From positions 35,466-99,465 of the forward strand of contig NZ_JAAVBE010000021.1 in NCBI RefSeq assembly GCF_014803725.1: DNA of 64,000 bases, read 5' to 3'. The notes beneath the pieces were generated by a model. It saw only the letters and a program-made list of their open reading frames with translations, ran no database searches and was not told the DNA's origin. The translations under genes were made by a program, and so were the position numbers. Shown piece by piece: positions 20,320-29,462 of the stretch (its first letter is position 1; the number at the start of each line of letters is the position of its first letter). The DNA is from Desulfovibrio sp. (lineage in GTDB: Bacteria > Desulfobacterota > Desulfovibrionia > Desulfovibrionales > Desulfovibrionaceae).

Positions 20320-21243
20320 TCAGGGCTGCCCGCGCCACTCCTTGCCGGAGAGGTGGGCCAGGCAGCGGATGAGGGCTTGGGTGCCGTCCTGTCCGTGGCC
20401 CCTGGCCTGCATCATCCGATAAAATTCCTCGGCCAGGGTGGCGCCGGGAAGCACCAGCTTCATGCGGCGGCATTCCTCGAGGCAGAGGCCGAGATCCTTG
20501 ATGAAATGGTCAATGAAGAAACCGGGCGCATAGTCGCGCTTGAGCAGGCGCCGGCCCAGGGTGTTCATGGCCGTGCTGCCGCCGGCCCCGGGCACCACGA
20601 GCTCAAGCCACTCGGCCACGTCGAGGCCGGCCTCCTGCGCGAAAAGCATGGACTCACACACGCTGAACATGACGCCGGCCACGGCGATCTGGTTGGCGAG
20701 CTTGGCCTGCTGGCCCGTGCCCGGTCCTCCGCAGTGCATGATCCGCTTGCCCATGGCCTCGAAGCAGGGGCGCAGCTTCGCAAGCGCTGCGGCGTCGCCG
20801 CCCACGAAGATGGACAGCGTGGCCTCGCGCGCGCCCACATCGCCGCCGGTCACCGGCGCGTCGAGGCTGGAGCAGCCCTTCGCCGCGGCCTCGGCGGCGA
20901 TGCGCCGGGCGAGCTCCGGGCTCGAGGTGGTCATGTCGCAGAGGATGCCGCCCGCCCCAAGGCCGCCGAGGGCGCCGGTCGGTCCGAGCATGACGGCCTC
21001 CACATCGGCCGGATAGCCCACGATGGAAAAGACCGCATCAGAAGCGGCCGCCACGGCTGCCGGGCTGTCGGCCCAGGCGGCGCCGCGCGCGATGAGCGGC
21101 TCGGCCTTGCCCTTGCTGCGGGTATAGACGGTGAGCGGCCAGCCCGCGTCCAGCAGATGGCCGGCCATGGAATGCCCCATGACGCCGGTGCCGATCCAGC
21201 CGATGCGCATCTGCTTCGTTCCCTGCGTGCCTTCTGCCGTCAT
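20320..21243 (-). CDS. NAD(P)-dependent oxidoreductase, beta-hydroxyacid dehydrogenase family
   Basis: MRIGWIGTGVMGHSMAGHLLDAGWPLTVYTRSKGKAEPLIARGA...LDAPVTGGDVGAREATLSIFVGG...GPGTGQQAKLANQI. Confidence 0.93.
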   Translation of the reverse strand: MTAEGTQGTKQMRIGWIGTGVMGHSMAGHLLDAGWPLTVYTRSKGKAEPLIARGAAWADSPAAVAAASDAVFSIVGYPADVEAVMLGPTGALGGLGAGGILCDMTTSSPELARRIAAEAAAKGCSSLDAPVTGGDVGAREATLSIFVGGDAAALAKLRPCFEAMGKRIMHCGGPGTGQQAKLANQIAVAGVMFSVCESMLFAQEAGLDVAEWLELVVPGAGGSTAMNTLGRRLLKRDYAPGFFIDHFIKDLGLCLEECRRMKLVLPGATLAEEFYRMMQARGHGQDGTQALIRCLAHLSGKEWRGQP

Positions 21244-21327
21244 GCCCTGCTCCCTTGTGCCTCGGGCGGGTGCGCCCCGCCGGTTTCTCCATGTGTGGGC
21301 CAAGTATTTCGCACCTGGCATTTTTTT

Positions 21328-22071
21328 TCAAGACCTGGGCTTTTCCTCTTCCTCATAAGTGGGTTCGCCGTCCGGGTCGGTGCGCGGAAAGAGGGAAAAG
21401 GACGGTTCATCCGCTGCCTCCCCCGCATCGGCGGCCGCCGTGGGCGTAGGCGGCACCGCGGGCGTGCGCATGGCGCCGTGCCACAGGGCCACGCCGGCCC
21501 CGAGCCAGCCCGCGAGCAGGAGAACGCCCATGAGCGCGCAGCCGAGGCGCTTCTTGTGCGGGGAGTCAGCTTCGCTCTCCGGCGCTGCCGCCACGCCGGA
21601 AGGGAGGCCTGCATCGTCGCCGCCGAGAACTTCGGGCGTGGGCTCCACGCCTTCGTCGATGGCGTTTTCCACGTCAGGGGCTGGAATGTCCGGCCCCGTG
21701 GGCGTGAATCCGGGTACGGGTGGCGGCGTCACGCCCACGGGCTCGCCGCCGATGATGTGCGACTGGTCGAGCCACTCAAGCATGAGGGCGCACGAGCCGG
21801 CGCCCGGGATGGTGAGCGTGTAGTCGTCGCCCGGGTCGAGGTCGTCCACGATGCCGGGGCCGAGCATGAGGCGCTGGACGCCCTCCCCGCTGTCCCAGCC
21901 GTCGGGCGTGAGCGAGGTCTCTTCCTTGCCCCAGCCGGAGCCGGAAAGCCACGCGCCGTCGGACGCGCGCCGGAGGAGGATGACGGGGGATTCCAGCGGG
22001 GGCGCCCCGTGGAGCTCGATGACGGAGTAGCCGGGGCCTTGGTGCGGATCGGGGAGAAGTGCGGCGCGCAT
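21328..22071 (-). CDS. Hypothetical protein with one predicted C-terminal-half TM helix
   Basis: MRAALLPDPHQGPGYSVIELHGAPPLESPVILLRRASDGAWLSGSGWGKEETSLTPDGWD...KKRLGCALMGVLLLAGWLGAGVALWHG... Confidence 0.65.
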   Translation of the reverse strand: MRAALLPDPHQGPGYSVIELHGAPPLESPVILLRRASDGAWLSGSGWGKEETSLTPDGWDSGEGVQRLMLGPGIVDDLDPGDDYTLTIPGAGSCALMLEWLDQSHIIGGEPVGVTPPPVPGFTPTGPDIPAPDVENAIDEGVEPTPEVLGGDDAGLPSGVAAAPESEADSPHKKRLGCALMGVLLLAGWLGAGVALWHGAMRTPAVPPTPTAAADAGEAADEPSFSLFPRTDPDGEPTYEEEEKPRS

Positions 22072-22286
22072 GGCAGTTCCAGGAAATGTGTCAAAAGATG
22101 CTGCCCAAGTGTAGCAGCAGGCGGGGCGCCTCTTCAAGGGTTTTGCGGGCGGCGCCGGGGTGCGGAAGCCATTTGCCAAAGGCGGCATTCTGCGCTATAG
22201 AGGCGGCTTCCCATAAATGTTCCTCCTGTGCGCGGCCGGCCTGCGCGCATCCGGCGGGAAAATCATTTTTTTAAGGAGCAGCGCTG

Positions 22287-23240
22287 ATGAAAAAAATCAT
22301 GGGCCTTCTTCTCGCTGGCGCCCTCATCCTTGCCGCGGGCGCGGCGTCCGCGGCCGACGGCAAGCGGCTCACCCTGGCCACGGGTGGCACGTCCGGCGTG
22401 TATTATCCCCTGGGCGGCGCCATCGGCCAGGTGCTGAGCAACAAGAGCGACGGCGCGCTTTCCGTCACGGCCCAGGCCACGGGCGCCTCCGGCGAGAACA
22501 TGCGCCTTGTGGAAGCAGGTGACGTGGACTTCGCCATCGTCCAGAACGATGTGGCCGACGCGGCCTTCAACGGCAATGCCCCCTTCAAGGGCAAGCTCGG
22601 CGACGTGCGCGCCATCGCCCGCCTCTATCCCGAATACATCCACGTGGTCGCCAGCAAGGACAGCGGCGTGAAGAACCTTGAGGACTTTAAGGGCAAGAAG
22701 ATCTCCGTGGGCGCCCGCGGCAGCGGCAACGAGGTGAACTGCCGCCAGATCTTCGACTTCTACGGGCTGGACTACAAGAACCTGGAACCCATCTTCCTGC
22801 CCTATGGCGAGACGGCCGACCAGTTCAAGGACCGCCAGGTGGACGGCTTCGTCTTCTCCATCGGCACGCCGAGCCCGGCCATCCAGGACATCACCACCAC
22901 CCAGGATGTCGTCTTCGTGCCGCTTGAAGGCGCCAAGGCGGACGAGGTCATCGCCAAGTTCCCCTATCTCGTCAAGGACGCCATCCCGGCCAAGACCTAC
23001 AAGGGCCAGGAAAACGATGTGCCGACCCTCTCCGTCCAGGCCATCCTCGTGGCCAACAAGGACATGCCCGATGACGTGGCTTACAACCTCACCAAGACGC
23101 TCTTCGAGAATCTTGGCGACGTGGCCAAGGGGCACAACAAGGGCTCGGAGATCCTGCTCGAAAAGGCTGCCGACGGCGTGACCATCCCCTTCCATCCGGG
23201 TGCGGAAAAGTACCTCAAGGAAAAGGGCATCCTGAAGTAA
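22287..23240 (+). CDS. TAXI family TRAP transporter solute-binding subunit
   Basis: Signal peptide; LTLATGGTSGVYYPLGGAIGQVLSNK...VEAGDVDFAIVQNDVADAAFNG...ISVGARGSGNEVNCRQIFDFYGLD. Confidence 0.95.
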   Translation: MKKIMGLLLAGALILAAGAASAADGKRLTLATGGTSGVYYPLGGAIGQVLSNKSDGALSVTAQATGASGENMRLVEAGDVDFAIVQNDVADAAFNGNAPFKGKLGDVRAIARLYPEYIHVVASKDSGVKNLEDFKGKKISVGARGSGNEVNCRQIFDFYGLDYKNLEPIFLPYGETADQFKDRQVDGFVFSIGTPSPAIQDITTTQDVVFVPLEGAKADEVIAKFPYLVKDAIPAKTYKGQENDVPTLSVQAILVANKDMPDDVAYNLTKTLFENLGDVAKGHNKGSEILLEKAADGVTIPFHPGAEKYLKEKGILK

Positions 23241-23243
23241 GCC

Positions 23244-23864
23244 TTGAAGCGTTCTGTTGAACCAATGCAGCATTGCGACGGCCGGGCGGGCTCTGTTCCC
23301 GCCCGGCGCGGTTTTTCGCAGCGCCGGGCACGCGCCGCGCGCCCACTCGCCGCGCTCGGCCTGTGCCTTTTGCTGCTGGCGCCGGCCGCGGCCTTCGCCG
23401 CGCAAGGGGCCTCCGGCGAGCTTTGCGTCCGCGATGCCGGGGGCGCGCTCGTGGGGGCGTGGCCGCTCGGGGAGGGGGAGGGCTTTGCCATCCGCTACAC
23501 CCACTCCGTGGCGCTGACGCCGGTGGAAGACCATTTCATCATCAGGGACGGCGTCATCAATCTGGACAAGACGGTGTATCAGGATTTCGGCGCCGGCCTT
23601 CCCTCGGCGCCCGAACCGGGCCAGCAGATGAGCGCCGGCAATGGCCGCATCGTCATGAGCGGCTACGCGCGGCCCCTCAAGACCTTTGACGTGCGCGTGG
23701 GGCGCGTGGCCGGGCATGCCCTGCTGCTGCCCGCAAGCGCCGGGGGTGGGGAAGTGCCCTTCACCAGGCTCGCCCCGTCCGGGAGCGCCCTTACCTTTAC
23801 CTATGCCCCGCAGGGATGCGGTGCCTGGGCACAGCCCCAGGAGCCATTGCAGAGGCAGCCATGA
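23244..23864 (+). CDS. DUF1850 domain-containing protein
   Basis: GEGFAIRYTHSVALTPVEDHFIIRDGVINLDKTVYQDFGAGLPSAPEPGQQM, located between TAXI SBP and TRAP permease. Confidence 0.85.
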   Translation: MKRSVEPMQHCDGRAGSVPARRGFSQRRARAARPLAALGLCLLLLAPAAAFAAQGASGELCVRDAGGALVGAWPLGEGEGFAIRYTHSVALTPVEDHFIIRDGVINLDKTVYQDFGAGLPSAPEPGQQMSAGNGRIVMSGYARPLKTFDVRVGRVAGHALLLPASAGGGEVPFTRLAPSGSALTFTYAPQGCGAWAQPQEPLQRQP

Positions 23865-25984
23865 GTCACAAAGAGCGGATGCAGGTCATCGGGCAGGAAG
23901 GTTCCGGCGGGTTCGCCCTTGAGGAGGGGAGCCGGCTGGATTCCGACGCCGCCGAAAAAATACAGGACACGCTGGACGTTTCGGAAATCGTCGCCAAGTA
24001 TGACAAGGAGGCGACCTTCCGCACCTTCCGGGGCTGGCTCAAGATTTTCATCAGCTGCGTCTGTATCGTCTTTTCCGGCTTCCAGCTCTTCACGGCGGCC
24101 ACCGGCCTCTACCCCCCGCAGATCCAGCGCTCCATCCATCTCGGCTTTGTGCTCGTGCTCATCTACCTGCTCTATCCGGCCAAGGCCGATGGCAACAAGC
24201 ACCGGCTCAACTGGTATGACGTGCTGCTGGCCGCTGCCGGCGCCGCGGTGTGCGGCTACATCATCTGGAACTACGACACCATCGTGCTGGACGCCGGGCC
24301 GCCCACCGAGCTGGATTTCATCTTCGGCTGCGCGTCCATCCTGCTGGTGCTTGAGGCGACCCGGCGCATCGTGGGCCTGCCCATCACCATCGTGGCCATC
24401 GTCTTTTTGCTCTACGCCAAGTTCGGGAACCTCATCCCTGGCATGCTCGGGCATCCCGGCTTTTCGCTCAAGCGCATCGTGGGCCACATGTACCTGACCA
24501 CCGAGGGCCTGTTCGGCATGCCGCTCGGCGTGGCCGCGTCCTTCGTGTTCCTCTTCATCCTCTTCGGCGCCTTTTTGCACAGCACGGGTCTCGGCAAGTT
24601 CTTCATCGACCTCGCCCTCGGCGCGGCCGGCCGGTTCGTGGGCGGCCCGGCCAAGGTGGCCGTGCTCGCCAGCGGCTTCTTTGGCACCATCTCCGGCTCC
24701 TCGGTGGCAAATACCGTCTCCACCGGCACCTTCACCATCCCGCTCATGAAGAGCGTGGGCTATCGCGGCGCCTTCGCCGGCGCCGTTGAGGCCGCCTCGT
24801 CCACGGGCGGCCAGATCATGCCGCCCATCATGGGCGCCGCCGCCTTCATCATGGCGCAGTTTTTGGGCGTGGGCTATGTGGAGATCGCCAAGGCGGCGCT
24901 CATCCCGGCGCTGCTCTATTATCTCGCCGTGGGCTTCATGGTGCACATGGAGGCCAAGCGCCTCGGCCTCAAGGGCATCCCCAGGGACCGCCTCCCCAAG
25001 CCCCTGCATGTGCTCAGGCACGGCGGCTACCTGCTCATTCCCATCATCGTGCTCGTCTACTTGCTCATGCAGGGGTATACGCCGCTCAAGTCGGCCTATT
25101 ACTGTATCGTGACGACGGTGGTCATCTCCCTGGTGGCCAACAACTGGAAGGCATGGGCCGGCGCGGGCCCGAGCGGCATGACCGTGCGGAGCAGCCTCGC
25201 CCAGTGCAACCGCATGGCCCTGAAAGACGTGCTCATGGCCATGGAGAACGGCGGCCGCCTCGCGCTCGGCGTTTCCGCGGCCTGCGCCTGTACGGGCTTT
25301 GTCATCGGCGTGGTGACGCTCACCGGCGTGGGCCTCAAGCTCGCCAACGCCATCCTCGCGCTTTCGGCGGGCAGCTTCGCGCTCACCCTGGTGCTGACCA
25401 TGTTCTCGTCCATCATCCTGGGCATGGGCCTTCCCACCACGGCCAAGTACATCGTGCTCGCCACCATCGCCGCGCCGGCCATCCAGAGCTTCGGCGTGCC
25501 CCAGCTGGCCGCGCATCTTTTCATCATGTATTTCGGCATCCTGGCCGACCTGACGCCCCCGGTGGCGCTCGCCGCCTATGCGGCAGCGGGCATCGCCCGG
25601 GCCGAGCCCAATGCCACGGGCTTCATGGCGGTGAAGCTCGCTTTCGCGGGCTTCCTCATCCCCTATATCTTCTGTTACAACCCGGCCCTTCTGATGATCG
25701 GCGCGGATACGTGGGAGATCGTCTTCATCGTCTGCACGGCCGCGGTGGGCATCGCCGCGCTGTCCTTCGCGAGCGTGGGCTACTGGCTCAGAAACCTCTA
25801 TTTCTGGGAGCGGCTCATCCTCGTGGCCGCGGCCATCACGCTCATCACCCCGGGTCTCAAGACCGACCTCATCGGCCTTGGGCTCATGGCCGGGGTCTAT
25901 GTGCTCCAGCGGGTCTTCAAGGAAGGCCCGGGCCAGCCCCTCATACAAGGGGGGAAGGGCAGCGAGGCCGCTCCTGCCGGCTAG
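23861..25984 (+). CDS. TRAP transporter permease, fused 4TM/12TM
   Basis: Multiple TM; GFFGTISGSSVANTVSTGTFTIPLMKSVGYRGAFAGAVEAASSTGGQIMPPIMGAAAFIMAQFLGVGYVEI; MFSSIILGMGLPTTAKYI. Confidence 0.96.
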   Translation: MSHKERMQVIGQEGSGGFALEEGSRLDSDAAEKIQDTLDVSEIVAKYDKEATFRTFRGWLKIFISCVCIVFSGFQLFTAATGLYPPQIQRSIHLGFVLVLIYLLYPAKADGNKHRLNWYDVLLAAAGAAVCGYIIWNYDTIVLDAGPPTELDFIFGCASILLVLEATRRIVGLPITIVAIVFLLYAKFGNLIPGMLGHPGFSLKRIVGHMYLTTEGLFGMPLGVAASFVFLFILFGAFLHSTGLGKFFIDLALGAAGRFVGGPAKVAVLASGFFGTISGSSVANTVSTGTFTIPLMKSVGYRGAFAGAVEAASSTGGQIMPPIMGAAAFIMAQFLGVGYVEIAKAALIPALLYYLAVGFMVHMEAKRLGLKGIPRDRLPKPLHVLRHGGYLLIPIIVLVYLLMQGYTPLKSAYYCIVTTVVISLVANNWKAWAGAGPSGMTVRSSLAQCNRMALKDVLMAMENGGRLALGVSAACACTGFVIGVVTLTGVGLKLANAILALSAGSFALTLVLTMFSSIILGMGLPTTAKYIVLATIAAPAIQSFGVPQLAAHLFIMYFGILADLTPPVALAAYAAAGIARAEPNATGFMAVKLAFAGFLIPYIFCYNPALLMIGADTWEIVFIVCTAAVGIAALSFASVGYWLRNLYFWERLILVAAAITLITPGLKTDLIGLGLMAGVYVLQRVFKEGPGQPLIQGGKGSEAAPAG

Positions 25985-26112
25985 ACTTTTCGCTTCAGGC
26001 CATATTTGCTGAACATACAGGGGCTTCCCGCAAGGGCGCCCCTTTTCAATCTGTGATTTAATGAAGGCGAGGAACGGACAATAAAATAGGAAAAAAATCA
26101 GTGTGAGACTGA

Positions 26113-26154
26113 AAAACAACTTGTCATGTATTTTTCTTCGTGCTAGGTTGTTTT
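26113..26154. promoter_or_regulatory. Inverted repeat AAAACAAC-N26-GTTGTTTT upstream of CI-like repressor
   Basis: 8-bp inverted half-sites flanking a weak promoter-like TTGTCA-N17-TAGGTT. Confidence 0.35.
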
Positions 26155-26223
26155 CGGGTTCCGAACTGCCTTAGCCTGCCTGTTCCGCACACGCCCCGAT
26201 GGGCCCCATCTTGTGAGGATGCC

Positions 26224-26934
26224 ATGGTACCGCTGCCCGCCTCCCCCCGTACCAGCGATGAAGCCGCCCAGTGTCTTTCCCGCCTCATGCGCGCGCTTGA
26301 CGTGACCACGGATGCCGAGCTCGCCCGCGCCCTGGGCATCACGCCGCAGTCCGTCAACGGTGCGCGCAAGCGCCGTGAGGTGCCCCCGGCCTGGATCCAG
26401 GCCTGTGCGGCGCAGACGGGCGTCAATGCCCACTGGCTTTTTTTCGGGCGGGGGCCCGAGCGCCTGCCCGAAGCCGGCGAGGGGGAACTGCCCGCCGCCC
26501 CTGCCGACTGCGAGACCGACCTTGTGACCATCCCCCTCGCCGAGGCGCGGCTTTCCGCGGGCACAGGCAGCCTTGAGGTCAGCGGCGCCCAGGAGGGGGG
26601 CTATGCCTTCCGCAGCGATTTTCTGCGCCGCAAGGGCAATCCGCGTCGCATGGTGCTCATGCGCGTTTCGGGCGACAGCATGGTGCCGGAAATCTTTGAC
26701 AACGATGTGGTCCTGCTGGATCAGGGCCAGACGGACATCACGCCCGGCCGGCTCTACGCCGTGGGCTTTGAGGACGCCATCTATATCAAGCGGGTGGACA
26801 AGCTCCCCGGGAAGGTCGTCCTGCATAGCGCCAACCCCGCCTATCCGCCCCTGAGCCTTGACTTGCGCGGCGACGGCGCGGACCAGTTCCGCGTCATCGG
26901 GCGCGTGCTCTGGTCCGGGCGCGAATATCGTTGA
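26224..26934 (+). CDS. Phage CI-like repressor: N-terminal HTH plus S24/LexA-type peptidase domain
   Basis: ELARALGITPQSVNGARKRREVPPAWIQACAAQTGVNAHWLFFG; VSGDSMVPEIFDNDVVLLDQGQ...LYAVGFEDAIYIKRVDKLPG. Confidence 0.88.
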   Translation: MVPLPASPRTSDEAAQCLSRLMRALDVTTDAELARALGITPQSVNGARKRREVPPAWIQACAAQTGVNAHWLFFGRGPERLPEAGEGELPAAPADCETDLVTIPLAEARLSAGTGSLEVSGAQEGGYAFRSDFLRRKGNPRRMVLMRVSGDSMVPEIFDNDVVLLDQGQTDITPGRLYAVGFEDAIYIKRVDKLPGKVVLHSANPAYPPLSLDLRGDGADQFRVIGRVLWSGREYR

Positions 26935-26979
26935 CGCGGCTCCGCGGGGATTGCAGGAGACCGGTGCGGAGATAAACGC

Positions 26980-27873
26980 CTACGCCGTCCGCACATGCAC
27001 CGTGGACTTGCGCAGGAAGTCCGCGGGGAGGTAGGTCATCTTGGCCTGGCGCAAGCCTTCCTCGTCGAGGTCCTGCGCGCGGTTGATCCATTTCAGGCCC
27101 GCGCCCGCGTGACGCGCGAATTCGCAGTTCATGGCCTGGTAGACGCCCTTGTAGCCGTTGAGCCCCTTCTCGAAGTGGACGCCCAAGGTCTCGCTGTCCA
27201 GCTTTTCTCCCACGCTGAAGGCGATCATGCGGCCATCCACATAGAGCGAGCCCCCGGTGAGCCCCCGGAAGGCGTCCCAATGGGTGAGCACGCGGTTGAT
27301 GGCCTCGTTTTCGGCGAGCAGCGAGGGCGAGCCCTCGCATTCGTGCCACTGGCACCAGTCGTCCTGCACGCCGAGCACATCTTCCACCATGGCGTCGGTG
27401 ACGCCGCGGTAATCCGGCTCGCCATAGGCCTTGACGTAGCTGTTGTAGTGATTGCGCTTTTTGTGGAAGCGGTTGCCGGCGAGCGTCGCCAGCTCTTCCT
27501 GCTTATAGAGATATTCCCACTGGCCGCGCTCCTCGCGGACCTCCAAAAGCTGCGGGCAGGCCTTTTGCCAGAGGTGGACAAGCTCCTCCGGCACGCGGAT
27601 GAAGTCGCGCCCGGTCTTGCCCGCCACGCAGGGGAGCACGGCGCCCCAGTCCACGGCGTTCCAGTCGCCGATAGGCGCCCAGGGGCGCACTTCGGGCCGC
27701 GTCTGCCGTATCCAGCACAGGCGCCCGTCAAAATACCATTCAAGGCCGTAATATTCCTGCCAGCCCCACAGGTTCGCCAGCGTGTAGTCCAGCGAACGGC
27801 GCGGCGTCGCCTCCCAAAGGGCGTAGTAGGCGGGGCTTTCCTTGAGGCTCACGGGCATGAAGTGCGCGTCCAT
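26980..27873 (-). CDS. DUF2156 domain-containing (GNAT-fold) protein
   Basis: YTLANLWGWQEYYGLEWYFDGRLCWIRQT...NRFHKKRNHYNSYVKAYG...INRVLTHWDAFRGLTGGSLYVDGRMIAFSVGEKL. Confidence 0.8.
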   Translation of the reverse strand: MDAHFMPVSLKESPAYYALWEATPRRSLDYTLANLWGWQEYYGLEWYFDGRLCWIRQTRPEVRPWAPIGDWNAVDWGAVLPCVAGKTGRDFIRVPEELVHLWQKACPQLLEVREERGQWEYLYKQEELATLAGNRFHKKRNHYNSYVKAYGEPDYRGVTDAMVEDVLGVQDDWCQWHECEGSPSLLAENEAINRVLTHWDAFRGLTGGSLYVDGRMIAFSVGEKLDSETLGVHFEKGLNGYKGVYQAMNCEFARHAGAGLKWINRAQDLDEEGLRQAKMTYLPADFLRKSTVHVRTA

Positions 27874-27923
27874 ATTCTTTCTCCTTCGGTCGCGGAGCCA
27901 GCGGCCCCGGTCGGGAACAGGGT

Positions 27924-29294
27924 TCAGCGGGGGCGGCGCTGGCGGTTCATGGCAAAGCGCGCCCAGTCGCAGCGAAGGACCACATAGAGCATGATCAGGG
28001 CTTGCAGGCACTGCGAAACCAGCATGGCGGCGAACACGCCCGAGGCGGTGCCCCAGAGCCGGTGGCCCAGCAGCCAGCCGAGCGGCAGGCGCACGATCCA
28101 GAAAGTGCCGCCATAGACCATCAGGTTGTACTGCGTGGCGCCCGCGCCCACCATGATGCCGCCCATGACGGTGCTCGCGATGGAAAAGGGCGTGGACACG
28201 AGATTATAGGAGAGATAGCTCACGATCTGCGCCCGGGTGGCCGCCTCCTGCGAGAGCAGGGCGGCGATGTCCGCCCTGAAGGGCCAGATGATGATGGCGA
28301 CCACGCTCATGGCGGCTGCCGCCAGTCCCACGAGGGAGAGCGCCACACGCTTCGCCTGGTCGGGGCGCCCCTCGCCCAGGCTGTTGCCCACGAGCACGGC
28401 GACGGTCATGTTGAAGGCCATGCCGGGAAGGAAGAGCAGGGCTTCGGCCCTAAGACCCGCGGTGAGCCCTGCGAGCGCGTGCACACTGTCCACGGGGAGC
28501 GACGCCACGAGCACAAAAAGCGTGAGATACCCGGACTGCCACACGATTTGCGCCGCCGCCGCGGGCAGCGCCACACGCACCAGATAGGGCAGGCCCACCC
28601 TGAGCCAGCGCAGGGAGGGGATGGCGCGCCGGCGCAAATAGCCGGAGCGCACGAGAAGCAGCGTATTGCAGACAGCGCCGAGGCACTGGGCACCGAAATT
28701 GCTCCACGCGAGGCCCATGTAGCCGCAGTCCGGCAGGCCGAACCAGCCGAGCCCGAACCCCAGGCAGCCCGCAAGATTGGCCGCGCACACGAGCGCCGCC
28801 ACCCAGAGCGGCGGCAAAACGAGCCGCGTCGCGCGAAAGATGACCCCTGTGGCGGAATACACGTATTGCGCGGGCAGCATGAGCATGAAGACCTGCCAGA
28901 GCTTGCCCGCCAGCGGCCGGATAGGCTCGGGCACCATGATGAGCCTGAGGATCGCGTCGCCAAAGCACCAGCCGAAGAGGGCCATGAGGAGCCCGAGCCC
29001 GAGGCTGCCGAGGACGGTCGTGGCCACATAGCGCTCGGCGCGGCGCACGCGGAAGGCCCCGAGGGACTGGCTTACGGACGCAGTGGCGCCGCTCGAGAGC
29101 GCCATGATGACCACCATGAGGAAGAGCGAGCACTGCGTCACCATGCCGAGCGCCGCCTGGACATTGGCGCTGATCTGGCCGCCCACCCACACGCTCGTGA
29201 GGCCCATGAAGAACACGATGTACATCATGAGCAACTGGGGCCAGGTCAGGCTCCAGATGGCGCGGGGTGATGTTCCGAGTTCGGGCTTGGGCAT
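27924..29294 (-). CDS. MATE family efflux transporter
   Basis: 12-TM protein; ALSSGATASVSQSLGAFRVRRAERYV...; GLRAEALLFLPGMAFNMTVAVLVGNSLGEGRPDQAKRVA; start could also be TTG 29324. Confidence 0.9.
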   Translation of the reverse strand: MPKPELGTSPRAIWSLTWPQLLMMYIVFFMGLTSVWVGGQISANVQAALGMVTQCSLFLMVVIMALSSGATASVSQSLGAFRVRRAERYVATTVLGSLGLGLLMALFGWCFGDAILRLIMVPEPIRPLAGKLWQVFMLMLPAQYVYSATGVIFRATRLVLPPLWVAALVCAANLAGCLGFGLGWFGLPDCGYMGLAWSNFGAQCLGAVCNTLLLVRSGYLRRRAIPSLRWLRVGLPYLVRVALPAAAAQIVWQSGYLTLFVLVASLPVDSVHALAGLTAGLRAEALLFLPGMAFNMTVAVLVGNSLGEGRPDQAKRVALSLVGLAAAAMSVVAIIIWPFRADIAALLSQEAATRAQIVSYLSYNLVSTPFSIASTVMGGIMVGAGATQYNLMVYGGTFWIVRLPLGWLLGHRLWGTASGVFAAMLVSQCLQALIMLYVVLRCDWARFAMNRQRRPR

Positions 29295-29330
29295 GCGGAG
29301 CGGCGCTCCTGTGGCTTTTTTCAAGGCAGG

Positions 29331-29363
29331 CTCCCGGAGCGGCGGCCGCGTCCGCTCCGGGAG
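29331..29363. repeat. Strong hairpin CTCCCGGAGCGG/CCGCTCCGGGAG between lysA and MATE gene
   Basis: 12-bp perfect inverted repeat; no T-tract on either side. Confidence 0.5.
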
Positions 29364-29462
29364 GTGTGCTTCATGGCAAGTATCGTCGCGGCACTTCGGC
29401 GCCGCAGCGTTGCGCCCGGTCGGGGCTGGCGCAGGCCACCGCGCGGGCGGAAGCGCTGCGGG

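Noticed and set aside
20236-22200. 654-aa plus-strand ORF
   Set aside because: Antisense to the oxidoreductase and hypothetical membrane protein genes; no domains.
23801-26119. 772-aa minus-strand ORF
   Set aside because: Antisense shadow of the TRAP permease gene, His/Glu/Gly-rich.
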